64,000 nucleotides of DNA from Halorarius litoreus (GTDB lineage: Archaea > Halobacteriota > Halobacteria > Halobacteriales > Haloarculaceae), in contig NZ_CP101454.1 in the NCBI RefSeq assembly GCF_024362405.1, positions 868,001-932,000 of the forward strand, given 5' to 3'. Shown here piece by piece: positions 16,656 to 25,551 of the stretch. Positions within the stretch are counted from its first letter, which is position 1. Each line of letters opens with the position of its first letter. A model generated the notes under the pieces. That model did no database searches, had not been told where the DNA came from, and saw nothing but the letters and a program-made list of their open reading frames with translations. The position numbers and the translations under genes are program-made.

Positions 16656-17921
16656 TCAGATGACGAGCTCCGAGTCGTCGGTGAGGTACCGTTCGGCGAC
16701 GTCACGGTCCAGTTCGATACCGAGGCCCGGGCCCTCGGGCACGTCGATGTACCCATCCTCAAGGATGGGGCCGCTGCCGTGGGTCCGGACCGCGAGGTCA
16801 TTCCACCACGGCACGTCCCGCGCGTGGTACTCCATGGCGACGAAGTTCGGGATGGCCGCCGACACGTGGGCACCGGCGACGGTGCCGAGTGGGCTCGAGA
16901 TGTTGTGCGAGGCGATGGGGACGCCGTAGAGGTCACAGAGCTTGGCGATGGTGACGTACTCGCCGAGGCCGCCGCACTTGTTGACGTCGGGCGCGGCGAT
17001 GTCCATAATGCCCGCGTCGAGCGCGTCGTGGAACTGCGAGGGCGTCACCAGGTTCTCGCCGGTCAACACGGGGGTATCCAGTTTCTCGCGGACGCGCCGC
17101 TGTGCGTCGAGTTTCCCCGGTGGACATGGGTCTTCGAGCCACGCGAGGTCGAACTCCTCGACGGCGCGGCCGAGCCGGACGGCCGTCTCCACCGTGAAGT
17201 TCCAGTGGAGGTCCATCCCGAGGTCGATGTCGTAGCCGATCTCCTCGCGCACTGCGCGGACGAGTTCACGCTTGTGCTCGATGGCCTCGTTGTCCATCCG
17301 CCGGTTGGCCTCGTCGTACGTGTCGTGGGTTGGCACGTCGAGGTCGAACTTCAGGGCGTCGAACCCGGCGTCGACGACCTCTCGAGCGGCGCGGGCGTAC
17401 GACTCCGGCGTGTACACCTCTCGCGGGTCGTGCGCCTCGGCCTCGCCGAGCGACTCACCACCGTGGGTGTCACAGTAGATCTTGATCTCGTCGCGGTACT
17501 TCCCGCCCAGCAGCTCGTAGACGGGGACGTCAAGCACCTTCCCCTTGATGTCGTAGCAGGCGGTCTCGATGGCCGTGAACGCGGCCTGTCCGATGCGGCC
17601 ACAGCCGGTGTACCGCTGGTTCAGGAGCTCGACGATGCGGTCGGTGTCGAGCGGGTTCTCGCCCTCGAGATCGATGTCCATCCGCCCGGCCATGTCGAGT
17701 GCGGCCTCCGCGCGGAACGTCTCGCCGAGACCGTACACGCCGGCGTCGGTTTCGACCTTGACGATGCCCCACGTGAAGTTGCCGGCCAGCGCCATCGTCT
17801 TCACGTCGGTGATCTCGACGTCTCGCTCAGGCGGACGGTGGGTCTCCTCGACGCCCATATCGCGCCAGGGGACGCCGCCCCCCTGCGGGATACGGTAGTC
17901 TGGTTCCGAATCGTTCGGCAT
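16656..17921 (-). CDS. Enolase-superfamily sugar-acid dehydratase (mandelate racemase/gluconate-xylonate dehydratase type)
   Basis: A 421-residue enolase-superfamily enzyme. Visible active-site parts are Lys191 in LKFDLD, metal ligands Asp237 (MDLHW), Glu263 (WLEDP) and Glu289 (GENL), and His339 in ASHNISSP. The overall pattern resembles haloarchaeal xylonate and gluconate dehydratases, which remove water from an aldonate to give a 2-keto-3-deoxy acid. It is divergent from the GH31 gene and heads the operon with the hydroxyacid dehydrogenase. Substrate could be xylonate, a hexonate or a 6-sulfogluconate. ATG 17921 is preferred to the preceding GTG, and a TTTATT box lies ~30 bases upstream. 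Confidence 0.85.
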   Translation of the reverse strand: MPNDSEPDYRIPQGGGVPWRDMGVEETHRPPERDVEITDVKTMALAGNFTWGIVKVETDAGVYGLGETFRAEAALDMAGRMDIDLEGENPLDTDRIVELLNQRYTGCGRIGQAAFTAIETACYDIKGKVLDVPVYELLGGKYRDEIKIYCDTHGGESLGEAEAHDPREVYTPESYARAAREVVDAGFDALKFDLDVPTHDTYDEANRRMDNEAIEHKRELVRAVREEIGYDIDLGMDLHWNFTVETAVRLGRAVEEFDLAWLEDPCPPGKLDAQRRVREKLDTPVLTGENLVTPSQFHDALDAGIMDIAAPDVNKCGGLGEYVTIAKLCDLYGVPIASHNISSPLGTVAGAHVSAAIPNFVAMEYHARDVPWWNDLAVRTHGSGPILEDGYIDVPEGPGLGIELDRDVAERYLTDDSELVI

Positions 17922-18063
17922 CACCCGTGAGTGGAGGTAACACGCGAATAAACGTTGCGATGGCGAGGAACGTCCGCCGGCTGCACACGCTTAGTCGGCC
18001 GACGGCGACCGGGCCGCTGGCGGAACGTTTAATATCTCCACACGTCCGTTCGCTGGCATACAG
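17922..18063. promoter_or_regulatory. Divergent promoter region, dehydratase / GH31
   Basis: A 142-base gap between two outward-facing genes. TTTAATATC at about 18028-18036 lies ~30 bases before the GH31 ATG, and TTTATT (complement of about 17949-17954) ~30 bases before the dehydratase ATG. Both genes should therefore be nearly leaderless. No clear shared dyad was seen. Confidence 0.5.
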
Positions 18064-20388
18064 ATGGCACGCTCGACAGTATCCGGCGTCTCGTCGTACG
18101 ACGTCGACGGCGACACCGTCCACCTCGACTGTGAACTCGACGCTGCGGACGCCGACGTTACCCAGCCGTGGCCGCTCCCCGTCACGCTCACGTTCTACGA
18201 CCCGAGTACGTTCCACTTCGAACTGGAGGTGAACCCCGAGACGGCGACCGAGCCGGACTACCCCGAGTACGACCCCGAGGCGGTGGCCGAGCCCGTCGCG
18301 CTCGAGGTGACCGAGACGGACGGGCAGCTCCACCTCGAGACCGACCGACTCCGGGTCGTGGTCGGGCTCGACACCTGGAGCTTCCGGGTGGAGTCACTCG
18401 ACGGGACCATCGTGTTCGAGGAGCAGCGCGCCGACTTCGACGTCGCCGCCCAGCACCGCGTCGACCCGCTCGGTTTCACACAGGAGCGCATCAACAACCG
18501 CGGCCGTCGGGTCGACGAGACCGGGACCGCGTTCCGGCTGTCGCCCGACGAGAAGATCTACGGCGTCGGCGAGCAGTTCGTCGAGTTCGACCGCCGGGGC
18601 CGGGAGATCGAGGCGTGGCACGAGGAGCCACTCGGCACCGAGACCGAGCGTGCGTACAAGTCCATCCCGTTCCACCTCTCGACGAACGGCTACGGCATGC
18701 TCGTCGACACGACGAACCGCGTAAGCTACGACTTCGGGAAGACCTCGACCGCGAGCGCCACCGTCGGCGTCGACGACGACCGGTTCGCGTTCGTCTTCTT
18801 CTACGGCCCCGAGTTCCGGGACGTCGTCGAGACGTACACCGCGTTCACCGGCCGACCGGACCGCCCGCCGAAGTGGAGCTTCGGGACGTGGATGTCGCGA
18901 CTGGGCTACGAGTCACGCGCGGAACTCGAGTCGATTACCGACCGGCTCCGCGAGGAGTCGATTCCCTGTGACGTCGTCCACCTCGACCCGTTCTGGATGC
19001 CGCCACAAGAGTCGTGTACGCTCGAGTGGGACACCGACCAGTTCCCGGACCCGGAGGGAATGATCGACGGACTCAACGAGAAAGGGTTCCGGCTCTCGCT
19101 GTGGGAGCACCCACACGTCCCCGCCGGGACCGAGGCGTTCGAGGAGGGCGTCGAGGAGGAGTACTTCGTCACCGACGGCACGGGCGACGCCTACCTGCTC
19201 GACAACACGTGTCAGGGGAACTACCGGGGCGCGCTCGTCGACTTCACGAACCCGGCGGCCGTCGAGTGGTGGAAGGACAAACACCGGCGTCTCCTCGAGA
19301 TGGGGGTCTCCGTGTTCAAGACCGACTACGGTGAGTACGTTCCCACCGACGCGGTGTTCCACAACGGGAAGAGCGGGACGTCGATGCACAACCTCTACCC
19401 GTATCTCTACAACGAGGCCGTCTACGAGACGGTCGGCGAGGTCAACGGTGACGACGAGGCCATCGTCTGGGGGCGAGCCGCGTGGACGGGGAGCCAGCGG
19501 TTCCCGATGCACTGGGGGGGCGACCCCCAGACGACGTGGAACGGGATGTCGGCGGCGCTCCGGGGCGGCCTGAGCGCCTCGCTCTCTGGGATCGCATTCT
19601 GGAGCCACGACATCGGCGGGTTCCGTGGCCGGCCCTCCGACGAGCTGTACGTCCGATGGGCGCAGTTCGGCTTGCTGTCGAGCAACAGCCGATGTCACGG
19701 CACGACGCCGCGCGAGCCCTGGGAGTACGGCGAGGAGGCGCTCGACGTGTTCCGGGCGTACGCGCGGCTGCGCTACCGGTTGCTACCGTATCTCTACACC
19801 TACGCCGAGGTCGCCGCGCGGACGGGGCTGCCGGTGGTCCGACCGCTCGTGCTGGAGTACCAGGACGACCCGGCGACGCATCGGCTCGACACCCAGTACC
19901 TGCTCGGCGAGGACGTACTCGTCGCCCCGGTCTATGAGGGCGCGACCACCCGCGACGTCTACCTGCCCGAGGGAGAGTGGTACTACCACGAGACTGGCCG
20001 GCGGTACACGGGCAAGACGACCGTGTCGGTCGACGCCCCCCTCGACACCATGCCGATCTTCTACCGAGGTGGCGGCGTCGTCCCCCGGCGTGCGGCAACG
20101 GAGACGGTGCAGCCCGGGACACCTGCGGAACTCACTTATCGAGTGTTCCTGGCCGACGGCGTTGCGTCGGGACGTTATTACGACGAGGAGACAGACGCCA
20201 TGCTCGACGTAGAGGTCGACGCGACCGGCGACGAGGTCGAGGTGTCGCTCGACGAAGGGAGCGTCACGGCCATCATCCTCGATGTCTCCGGGGTGGACGA
20301 CCGGCCCGACGAGGTGTGCGTGAACGGCACCGCGCCCGAGACGTGGGAGTACGACTCGGCAGCGAACGACCTCGAGATCGTAGTCTGA
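18064..20388 (+). CDS. Glycoside hydrolase family 31, YicI-type alpha-xylosidase-like
   Basis: A 774-residue retaining alpha-glycosidase. The nucleophile is Asp421 in FKTDYGEYVPTD and the probable acid/base Asp487 in MHWGGDPQTTW; FWSHDIGGF and SSNSRCHG follow. These blocks match the YicI alpha-xylosidase clade, including the Lys of KTD. No signal peptide, so it acts on imported glycosides. The CFW pocket of YicI reads PFW here. The Gln-x-Trp/Arg sulfonate pocket of YihQ-type sulfoquinovosidases is not apparent, which argues against a canonical sulfoquinovosidase. Adjacent genes include the transporter ATPase downstream. Confidence 0.85.
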   Translation: MARSTVSGVSSYDVDGDTVHLDCELDAADADVTQPWPLPVTLTFYDPSTFHFELEVNPETATEPDYPEYDPEAVAEPVALEVTETDGQLHLETDRLRVVVGLDTWSFRVESLDGTIVFEEQRADFDVAAQHRVDPLGFTQERINNRGRRVDETGTAFRLSPDEKIYGVGEQFVEFDRRGREIEAWHEEPLGTETERAYKSIPFHLSTNGYGMLVDTTNRVSYDFGKTSTASATVGVDDDRFAFVFFYGPEFRDVVETYTAFTGRPDRPPKWSFGTWMSRLGYESRAELESITDRLREESIPCDVVHLDPFWMPPQESCTLEWDTDQFPDPEGMIDGLNEKGFRLSLWEHPHVPAGTEAFEEGVEEEYFVTDGTGDAYLLDNTCQGNYRGALVDFTNPAAVEWWKDKHRRLLEMGVSVFKTDYGEYVPTDAVFHNGKSGTSMHNLYPYLYNEAVYETVGEVNGDDEAIVWGRAAWTGSQRFPMHWGGDPQTTWNGMSAALRGGLSASLSGIAFWSHDIGGFRGRPSDELYVRWAQFGLLSSNSRCHGTTPREPWEYGEEALDVFRAYARLRYRLLPYLYTYAEVAARTGLPVVRPLVLEYQDDPATHRLDTQYLLGEDVLVAPVYEGATTRDVYLPEGEWYYHETGRRYTGKTTVSVDAPLDTMPIFYRGGGVVPRRAATETVQPGTPAELTYRVFLADGVASGRYYDEETDAMLDVEVDATGDEVEVSLDEGSVTAIILDVSGVDDRPDEVCVNGTAPETWEYDSAANDLEIVV

Positions 20389-20451
20389 CGCGGACGCCCA
20401 GGAGGTGGATTTATTAACCGTCACGGGGAATGCGGGCGTACCGAACCAACC

Positions 20452-21591
20452 ATGGGTCGCCTCGAACTGAACGGAATGACGAAGGTTTTCGACGGCGGAA
20501 GCGGAGATATCGTCGCAGTAGACGAACTCGACCTGACGGTCAAGGACGGAGAGTTCCTCGTCCTCGTCGGCCCGTCGGGCTGCGGGAAGTCCACGACGCT
20601 CCGCTGTATCGCCGGGCTTGAGTCCGTGACCGACGGAGAGATTGTGCTCGACGACACCCCGATCACGGACAACAAGCCGAAGGAGCGGAACATGGCGATG
20701 GTGTTCCAGAACTACGCGCTGTACCCACACATGTCCGTCCGCAAGAACATCGGCTACGGGCTGAAAATCACGACCGACCTCTCGAAGTCGGAGATCACCG
20801 AGCGCGTCGAGGACACGGCCGAACTCCTCGAGATCGGGGACCTGCTCGACAAGCGGCCGTCGGACCTCTCCGGCGGCCAACAACAGCGGGTCGCCCTCGG
20901 TCGAGCCATTATCCGCGAGCCGGAGGTGTTCCTGATGGACGAGCCGCTGTCGAACCTCGACGCGAAGCTCCGGACGACGATGCGGACCGAGATTCAGCAG
21001 CTACAACAGGACCTCAACGTCAGCACCGTCTACGTGACACACGACCAGACCGAGGCGATGACGATGGGCGACCGCATCGCCATCCTCGACGGCGGCGAAC
21101 TCCAGCAAGTCGGCGAGCCGATGGAGTGCTACCACGAGCCAACGAACCAGTTCGTCGCCGGGTTCATCGGGTCGCCGTCGATGAACTTCCTCGACGTCGA
21201 GCGCCACGAGGAGGTACTCGAACACGACCGGTTCTCCTATACGCTCCCCGCAGACGTGGCCAAGGCCATCGCGGACGCACCGACCGACCTCACCCTGGGT
21301 ATCCGTCCAGAGCACATCACGCTCTGTGACTCCGACCGGGAGAACGCTGTCCAGACCGAGGTCACGGTCGTCGAACCGATGGGCGAACTGGTGCACATCT
21401 ACCTCGACTTCGGCGACCAGACGCTCACGGCCAGCGTCGACGGCGGGGCGCGGGTGCAGGCCGGTGACGTCGTCTCGGTCGTGTTCCCCGAGGACAAGAT
21501 CCACCTCTTCGACGGGGCGACGGGCGAGACGGTCAAGAACAGTACCAGCGGGAGGCAGGTCCCCGACGAGCAGGTGGCCCCGTCGAACTGA
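20452..21591 (+). CDS. Sugar ABC transporter ATP-binding protein (MsmK/UgpC type)
   Basis: A 379-residue ATPase with Walker A GPSGCGKST (about 40-48), signature DLSGGQQQR, Walker B VFLMDEPLSNLD and a C-terminal OB-like regulatory domain (LTLGIRPEHITL). This is the shared ATPase type for carbohydrate importers. It should energise the two permeases at 13851-15689. TTTATTAAC near 20410 is a good TATA box, giving a leader of about ten bases. It follows the GH31 gene by 63 bases. Confidence 0.9.
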   Translation: MGRLELNGMTKVFDGGSGDIVAVDELDLTVKDGEFLVLVGPSGCGKSTTLRCIAGLESVTDGEIVLDDTPITDNKPKERNMAMVFQNYALYPHMSVRKNIGYGLKITTDLSKSEITERVEDTAELLEIGDLLDKRPSDLSGGQQQRVALGRAIIREPEVFLMDEPLSNLDAKLRTTMRTEIQQLQQDLNVSTVYVTHDQTEAMTMGDRIAILDGGELQQVGEPMECYHEPTNQFVAGFIGSPSMNFLDVERHEEVLEHDRFSYTLPADVAKAIADAPTDLTLGIRPEHITLCDSDRENAVQTEVTVVEPMGELVHIYLDFGDQTLTASVDGGARVQAGDVVSVVFPEDKIHLFDGATGETVKNSTSGRQVPDEQVAPSN

Positions 21592-21808
21592 CCACGTCGC
21601 CGACTCCCCCATCCTCGACTACCTACCGTTTACCACGACCAAACAGCCTTCGCGCCGCATACTATCTCTAGATAGTCGACGCGACGTCTCACGAAGTGAC
21701 ACGCGAGTCGGTCGCTAGACGACGCCGGGTGACCGCTGCTTCTCCGGGAAGACCCTCGCGTTTACGCTTGCCGAACGATTCATGTGCGTTGGGCAGTATC
21801 GTCATCGT

Positions 21809-22582
21809 ATGACCGAGACCGATGACGTGGGCGGCCGACCGGTGCAGGCGGTACAGACGTCTTGCGAGATCCTCGAGGCGTTACTCGAGCGTGACAGCGC
21901 CGGCGTGACCGAACTGGCCGAGAGCCTCGGGCGGTCGAAGGCGACCATCCACGGGCACCTCTCGACGCTCCACGACAACGAGTTGGTCGCCCGCGACGGG
22001 GACCGGTACCGCATCAGCCTGCGGTTCGTGGACTTCGGCGAACACGCGAAGCGAAACGTCCAGGTGTACGACGTCGCCCGGGAGGAGATTGACCGGCTCG
22101 CCGAGGAGACCGGCGAGGTCGCCCAGCTCATGGTGAAAGAACACGGTCGCGGGGTGTACTTGCACAAGGCTGAAGGCGAGCACAGCGTCCGGACCGCCTC
22201 CTATCCCGGGGCGCGAAACCACCTGCACTGCACCGCTTTGGGGAAGGCCATCCTCGCACACCTCCCCGAGGAGCGGGTCCACGCGATCCTCGACGAGCAC
22301 GGACTCCCCCAGATGACGGAGAACACGATCACCGACCGCGAGGCGCTGTTCGCCGAACTCGAGGACGTCCGCGACCACGGCACCGCGGTCGACAACGAGG
22401 AGATACTGCAGGGGCTCCGCTGCATCGCGGCACCGCTCCACGGGAACGACGGCACGCTCTACGGTGCGATCAGCGTCTCGGGACCGACGAGCCGCATGCA
22501 AGGGACACGATTCGAGGAGACGCTCCCCGACGCGCTCCGGGGTGCGGCCAACGTCATCCAAATTAACGCCACACAGCAGTAG
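21809..22582 (+). CDS. IclR-family transcriptional regulator of the catabolic cluster (candidate)
   Basis: A 257-residue IclR protein with an N-terminal winged helix (ELAESLGRSKATIHGHLSTL) and the effector domain (GEVAQLMVKEHGRGVYLHKAEGE, then ALGKAILAHLP). ATG 21809 gives the usual family length; an in-frame ATG at 21782 would add nine residues. A GTTTACGC element near 21758 is the likely TATA. Position at the end of the sugar cluster makes it the natural local regulator; sulfolactate clusters in bacteria also carry IclR-type regulators. The ligand is inferred only. Confidence 0.85.
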   Translation: MTETDDVGGRPVQAVQTSCEILEALLERDSAGVTELAESLGRSKATIHGHLSTLHDNELVARDGDRYRISLRFVDFGEHAKRNVQVYDVAREEIDRLAEETGEVAQLMVKEHGRGVYLHKAEGEHSVRTASYPGARNHLHCTALGKAILAHLPEERVHAILDEHGLPQMTENTITDREALFAELEDVRDHGTAVDNEEILQGLRCIAAPLHGNDGTLYGAISVSGPTSRMQGTRFEETLPDALRGAANVIQINATQQ

Positions 22583-22929
22583 CGTTTACGAGAAAGAAAC
22601 GGCCCTGGCTCGTCCAGGTCAACACGATTTGGGCCGTCTGAACTGTTCTACGAGCTCTCCCTTGTCTATGGGCTCTCCAGCTGCTGTTTACGCAGGCCAA
22701 ACATCACTGGTCGAGACCTCGACGGAGGTACGCCGGAGGAGGTGTCTGACCTGTCCGGGAGTAACGCTGTCGATACAGATTGTGTGACTGCCTTGCTATA
22801 ACAAATGTATGGGTGTTATGGGTATTCCAGATGACTCCGCAGTCGGCCGTGTGTAGCGAACGCGAGCGTTAACTTACCGTCGTCTCTCGGTAGGGACCGA
22901 ACTGAGCTATATACTTGAAAGCGACGGCG

Positions 22930-23235
22930 GACGAGCTATCGAACGTGAATAGAGAGATTCGGGAAAGGCGTGTGGGACGATACGAACCAGCTATTTCGGG
23001 ACAGCCACGACGTATCAGTATTGATTGGAGAACTTTCGGCTCTGCTCAGTCCAGGAAGGTGCGTTTGACGTGCGGGACCGAGTACTCGATGTCGAACGCG
23101 GCGTGGATCTGGTCGCGGAGCGTCTCGGCGTCCCACGTCTCGGTGTCGAACCCGAACGCGTCGGGCGAGGCGTCGAGCCACGACGCCACTTCCTCGGCCT
23201 GTTCTTCCGAGAGCTTCGAGGGGCGGGCCAATACG
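22930..23235 (-). pseudogene. Decayed transposase-like helix-turn-helix fragment, copy 1
   Basis: On the minus strand, 23231-23046 encodes 61 residues reading like the end of an IS630-type OrfA winged helix (SKLSEEQAEEVASWLD, PDAFGFDTETWDAETL, then VKRTFLD and stop). About 110 non-coding bases beyond the stop are shared with copy 2 (34325-34520); the coding end is shared with copy 3 (37140-37325). No DDE catalytic part follows. Either an old IS relic or a small non-autonomous mobile unit. Confidence 0.55.
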
Positions 23236-23746
23236 CCGCTGGAACGCCGTCGTGTCTGGGCAGCGTTCGTCTACTATCCCTATCATATCGAGAGAAGTGG
23301 AAAGACCAGTCGAACAGTACGTTCTGAAATCGGGTGTACACACTGTGTCGTTCGATGCTTCCGCCTCCGAAAGGGTGCACCGCTGCAGGGGTACAATCCA
23401 CGATAGTCAGACAGCGACGGGCCAGTCCTGTGTACGTCTCCCACCACAACTGCAGAGCGCAAGCGGCTACGGTCGGCGCTCACGGACTGAAGTATAACAG
23501 CGTTATATCTGTTATACTTTCTCGGTCGTGGGTCGCGGTGACGGTCCTGCGTCTGGTTCGTGCGATAGCGCTCAAAGCCGCTTTCAACAGTGTTGGAAGG
23601 GTGTGGACCGAAAAATCGCTCGTTCTTCCTTCTCGAACCAGCGTTCGTATCGTGGTGGCTTCGGTGTAGCAGGGGGACGGTCGTGTCTCACCCACGGGGG
23701 CGAGTCGAGTCCCTGGCCGATCTGTCGTCGAGTAGTGAGTTCCGCT

Positions 23747-23763
23747 GTCCAACATGCTTGGAC
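23747..23763. promoter_or_regulatory. 17-base palindrome, copy 1
   Basis: Perfect arms GTCCAA and TTGGAC separated by CATGC, just past the stop of the IclR gene. A second copy with the same arms and spacer CATCA is at 24652-24668. The pair brackets the IclR gene, suggesting operator sites; the downstream position is odd for a repressor. Confidence 0.4.
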
Positions 23764-23771
23764 GTGACTAG

Positions 23772-24533
23772 CTACGAGTACGTCGTCGTGATCTCGACGA
23801 TGTTCGCGACGTCCTTGACGAGGTCCGGAAGCTCCTCTTCGAACCGCTTGCCCTGGATTCGGCCCTTCGGCCCGGAGACGCTGATCGCTCCGACGACCTC
23901 TCCGTCCCGGTGAACCGGGGCGCCAATGCAGCGGAGTCCCTCGCGGACCTCACCGTCGTTCACGGCGTAGCCTCGCTCGGCGACCTGCTCGAGTTCCTCC
24001 CACAGCTCTGCGCGTGTCGTGATCGTGTGTTTCGTCCTCCGGACCAGCCCTCGCTCGGCGATTATCCGGTCGACCTCATCGGCAGGGAGACTTGCGAGAA
24101 TCGCTTTCCCCGACGCGCGACAGTGAAGGTCGACGTGTTTGCCGACGTGCGTGTTCACGGGCATCGCCTGCTCACCTCTCGCCCGATAGAGGTACACTCC
24201 ACGCCCGTGTTCGGGAATCATCATACTGGCCACCTCTCCCGTCTCTTCGGCCAGCCGGTCGACCTCAGGGCAGCCAGACTTGTAGATCTGCTTCTCGGCC
24301 CGGACGTGTTCGCCGATGTCCAGGAACCGCAGGCCGACACGGTACGTCCCGTTCGAGTTCACGGCGTACCCGATCTCCTCGAGGGACGTGAGATACACGT
24401 GGGCCGTGCTCTTCGGCAACGACAGCTCGTTCGCGACTTCTGTCACCCCCGCACCACCGGACCGTTTGAGATAGTCGACGATCTCAAAGGCCGAGCGCAG
24501 CGATTTGAGGGGTTTGGTTTTTGCACTGGACAT
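23772..24533 (-). CDS. IclR-family transcriptional regulator
   Basis: A 253-residue IclR protein with winged helix (EVANELSLPKSTAHVYLTSL) and effector domain (EVASMMIPEHGRGVYLYRARG, RASGKAILASLP). ATG 24533 fits a leaderless transcript from the ACTTATACC TATA-like box at about 24557-24565. That TATA is bracketed by two GTGTACAC sites, likely autoregulatory. The next genes upstream are the creatininase-family enzyme on the same strand and the divergent dipeptide-type transporter, which it probably controls (inference). Confidence 0.87.
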   Translation of the reverse strand: MSSAKTKPLKSLRSAFEIVDYLKRSGGAGVTEVANELSLPKSTAHVYLTSLEEIGYAVNSNGTYRVGLRFLDIGEHVRAEKQIYKSGCPEVDRLAEETGEVASMMIPEHGRGVYLYRARGEQAMPVNTHVGKHVDLHCRASGKAILASLPADEVDRIIAERGLVRRTKHTITTRAELWEELEQVAERGYAVNDGEVREGLRCIGAPVHRDGEVVGAISVSGPKGRIQGKRFEEELPDLVKDVANIVEITTTYS

Positions 24534-24548
24534 GGTTCGCGCTCTGGA

Positions 24549-24584
24549 CTGTGTACACTTATACCTATGGGTGCGTGTACACAG
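24549..24584 (-). promoter_or_regulatory. IclR promoter with paired GTGTACAC operator
   Basis: Inverted arms CTGTGTACAC (24549-24558) and GTGTACACAG (24575-24584) flank the TATA box; each contains the self-complementary GTGTACAC. Occupancy would block TBP access, consistent with autorepression. Related half-sites (GTGTAC) occur near 25569, upstream of the creatininase-family gene. Confidence 0.5.
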
Positions 24585-24651
24585 GTGCCACGAAACCACT
24601 CGCGACCAGTTTTCGACCTAGTTGAACTCCTGGGGACCCTCTCGCCTCTCC

Positions 24652-24668
24652 GTCCAACATCATTGGAC
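24652..24668. promoter_or_regulatory. 17-base palindrome, copy 2
   Basis: Arms GTCCAA and TTGGAC with spacer CATCA, 119 bases upstream of the IclR start codon and within the gap after the creatininase-family gene. See copy 1 at 23747-23763. Confidence 0.4.
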
Positions 24669-24801
24669 GAGGTTCGGTGGTGACAGGTTGTCCCACGACC
24701 GAACCGACCTGCTCAGGTGGCTATCGAGCGGATCACCACGGAGCTAAAGAGTGCCGGCTCCAGAAAAAGGCGGTCGTACAGCTGGTGTCCGCACTGGTGA
24801 C

Positions 24802-25551
24802 CTACTGTTGAATGTCGGTGTTGAGTGCGGTGAGGATGCGCTCGGTCGTGTCTTCCACGACCGTCTCCATGAACTCCGGGTCGGACTGTCTCGGGTCCCC
24901 TCGACCGCCCTGTTCCGTGGTATCCGTGTACCACTTGTACTGTCGCGTCTCGTAGTTCGCCTTCCGTGTCTGCTTCTCTTTCTTCTCGGAGCGCACCAGC
25001 TCCGGGTGGAACAGTTCCGTCACGCTCGTCTCGTGTTCGCCCGCGTGACTCCAGTTGGTGCCGAACCGCTCTTCCAGCTGGTCGCGGGCGAAGTTCGTCC
25101 AGTTGACGAAGTGGACCTCGAGCCCGTGGTCGCGCTGGATTCGGTCGGATGCCAGCTTCAGCGACGACGAGTTCCCACCGTGGCAGTTGACGATGAGGAG
25201 TCGCTTGGCACCGTGCTCTGCGATGCTCGCCCCGATCTCCTCGATGACTTTCTGGTAGGTGTCCGGCATGAGGGTGATCGTTCCCTCACGCGTCATGTGG
25301 TGTTCGGAGTAGCCGTACGGCAGCGTCGGCAACCGGACCAGCGAGAGCCCGAACTCCGGGGCCATCTCTGCCAGCTCCTGTGTCAGGTTCTCCGCCCGGA
25401 GTGTGTCCACCGACACCGGGAGATGCAGCGAGTGCTGCTCGATAGCGCCCGTCGGAAGGACGATGAAGTCGGCAGTCTCGTACGCTTCGGCGGCGTCCTC
25501 CGAGGTCATGCTCCCGAGATCGTACTCGTCGAAATCCAGGGAGACCGTCAT
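24802..25551 (-). CDS. Creatininase-family amidohydrolase
   Basis: A 249-residue metal-dependent amidohydrolase of the creatininase/formamide-hydrolase family. Signature blocks are VLPTGAIEQHSLHLPVSVD (Glu/His/Asp metal ligands), NCHGGNSSSL and SHAGEHETS. Relatives hydrolyse creatinine, 3-dehydro-scyllo-inosose, N-formyl-amidopyrimidine or similar cyclic amides. ATG 25551 is chosen over an in-frame GTG at 25557. It lies divergent to the dipeptide-type ABC operon and near an IclR regulator, suggesting that the transporter brings in its amide substrate. Specificity unknown. Confidence 0.82.
   Translation of the reverse strand: MTVSLDFDEYDLGSMTSEDAAEAYETADFIVLPTGAIEQHSLHLPVSVDTLRAENLTQELAEMAPEFGLSLVRLPTLPYGYSEHHMTREGTITLMPDTYQKVIEEIGASIAEHGAKRLLIVNCHGGNSSSLKLASDRIQRDHGLEVHFVNWTNFARDQLEERFGTNWSHAGEHETSVTELFHPELVRSEKKEKQTRKANYETRQYKWYTDTTEQGGRGDPRQSDPEFMETVVEDTTERILTALNTDIQQ

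Larger units (their letters stand above)
22583..23771. other. Non-coding stretch with decayed transposase-like fragment
   Basis: About 1.2 kb between two IclR genes. Apart from the decayed element at 22930-23235 and the 17-base palindrome at 23747, no feature is convincing. Frames of 80-160 codons here have non-haloarchaeal composition and are treated as chance. Confidence 0.5.

Noticed and set aside
18064..20388. Sulfoquinovosidase (YihQ) call for the GH31 gene
   Set aside because: KTDYGE, HWGGD and SSNSRCHG follow the YicI clade, and the sulfonate-binding residues of YihQ are not seen.
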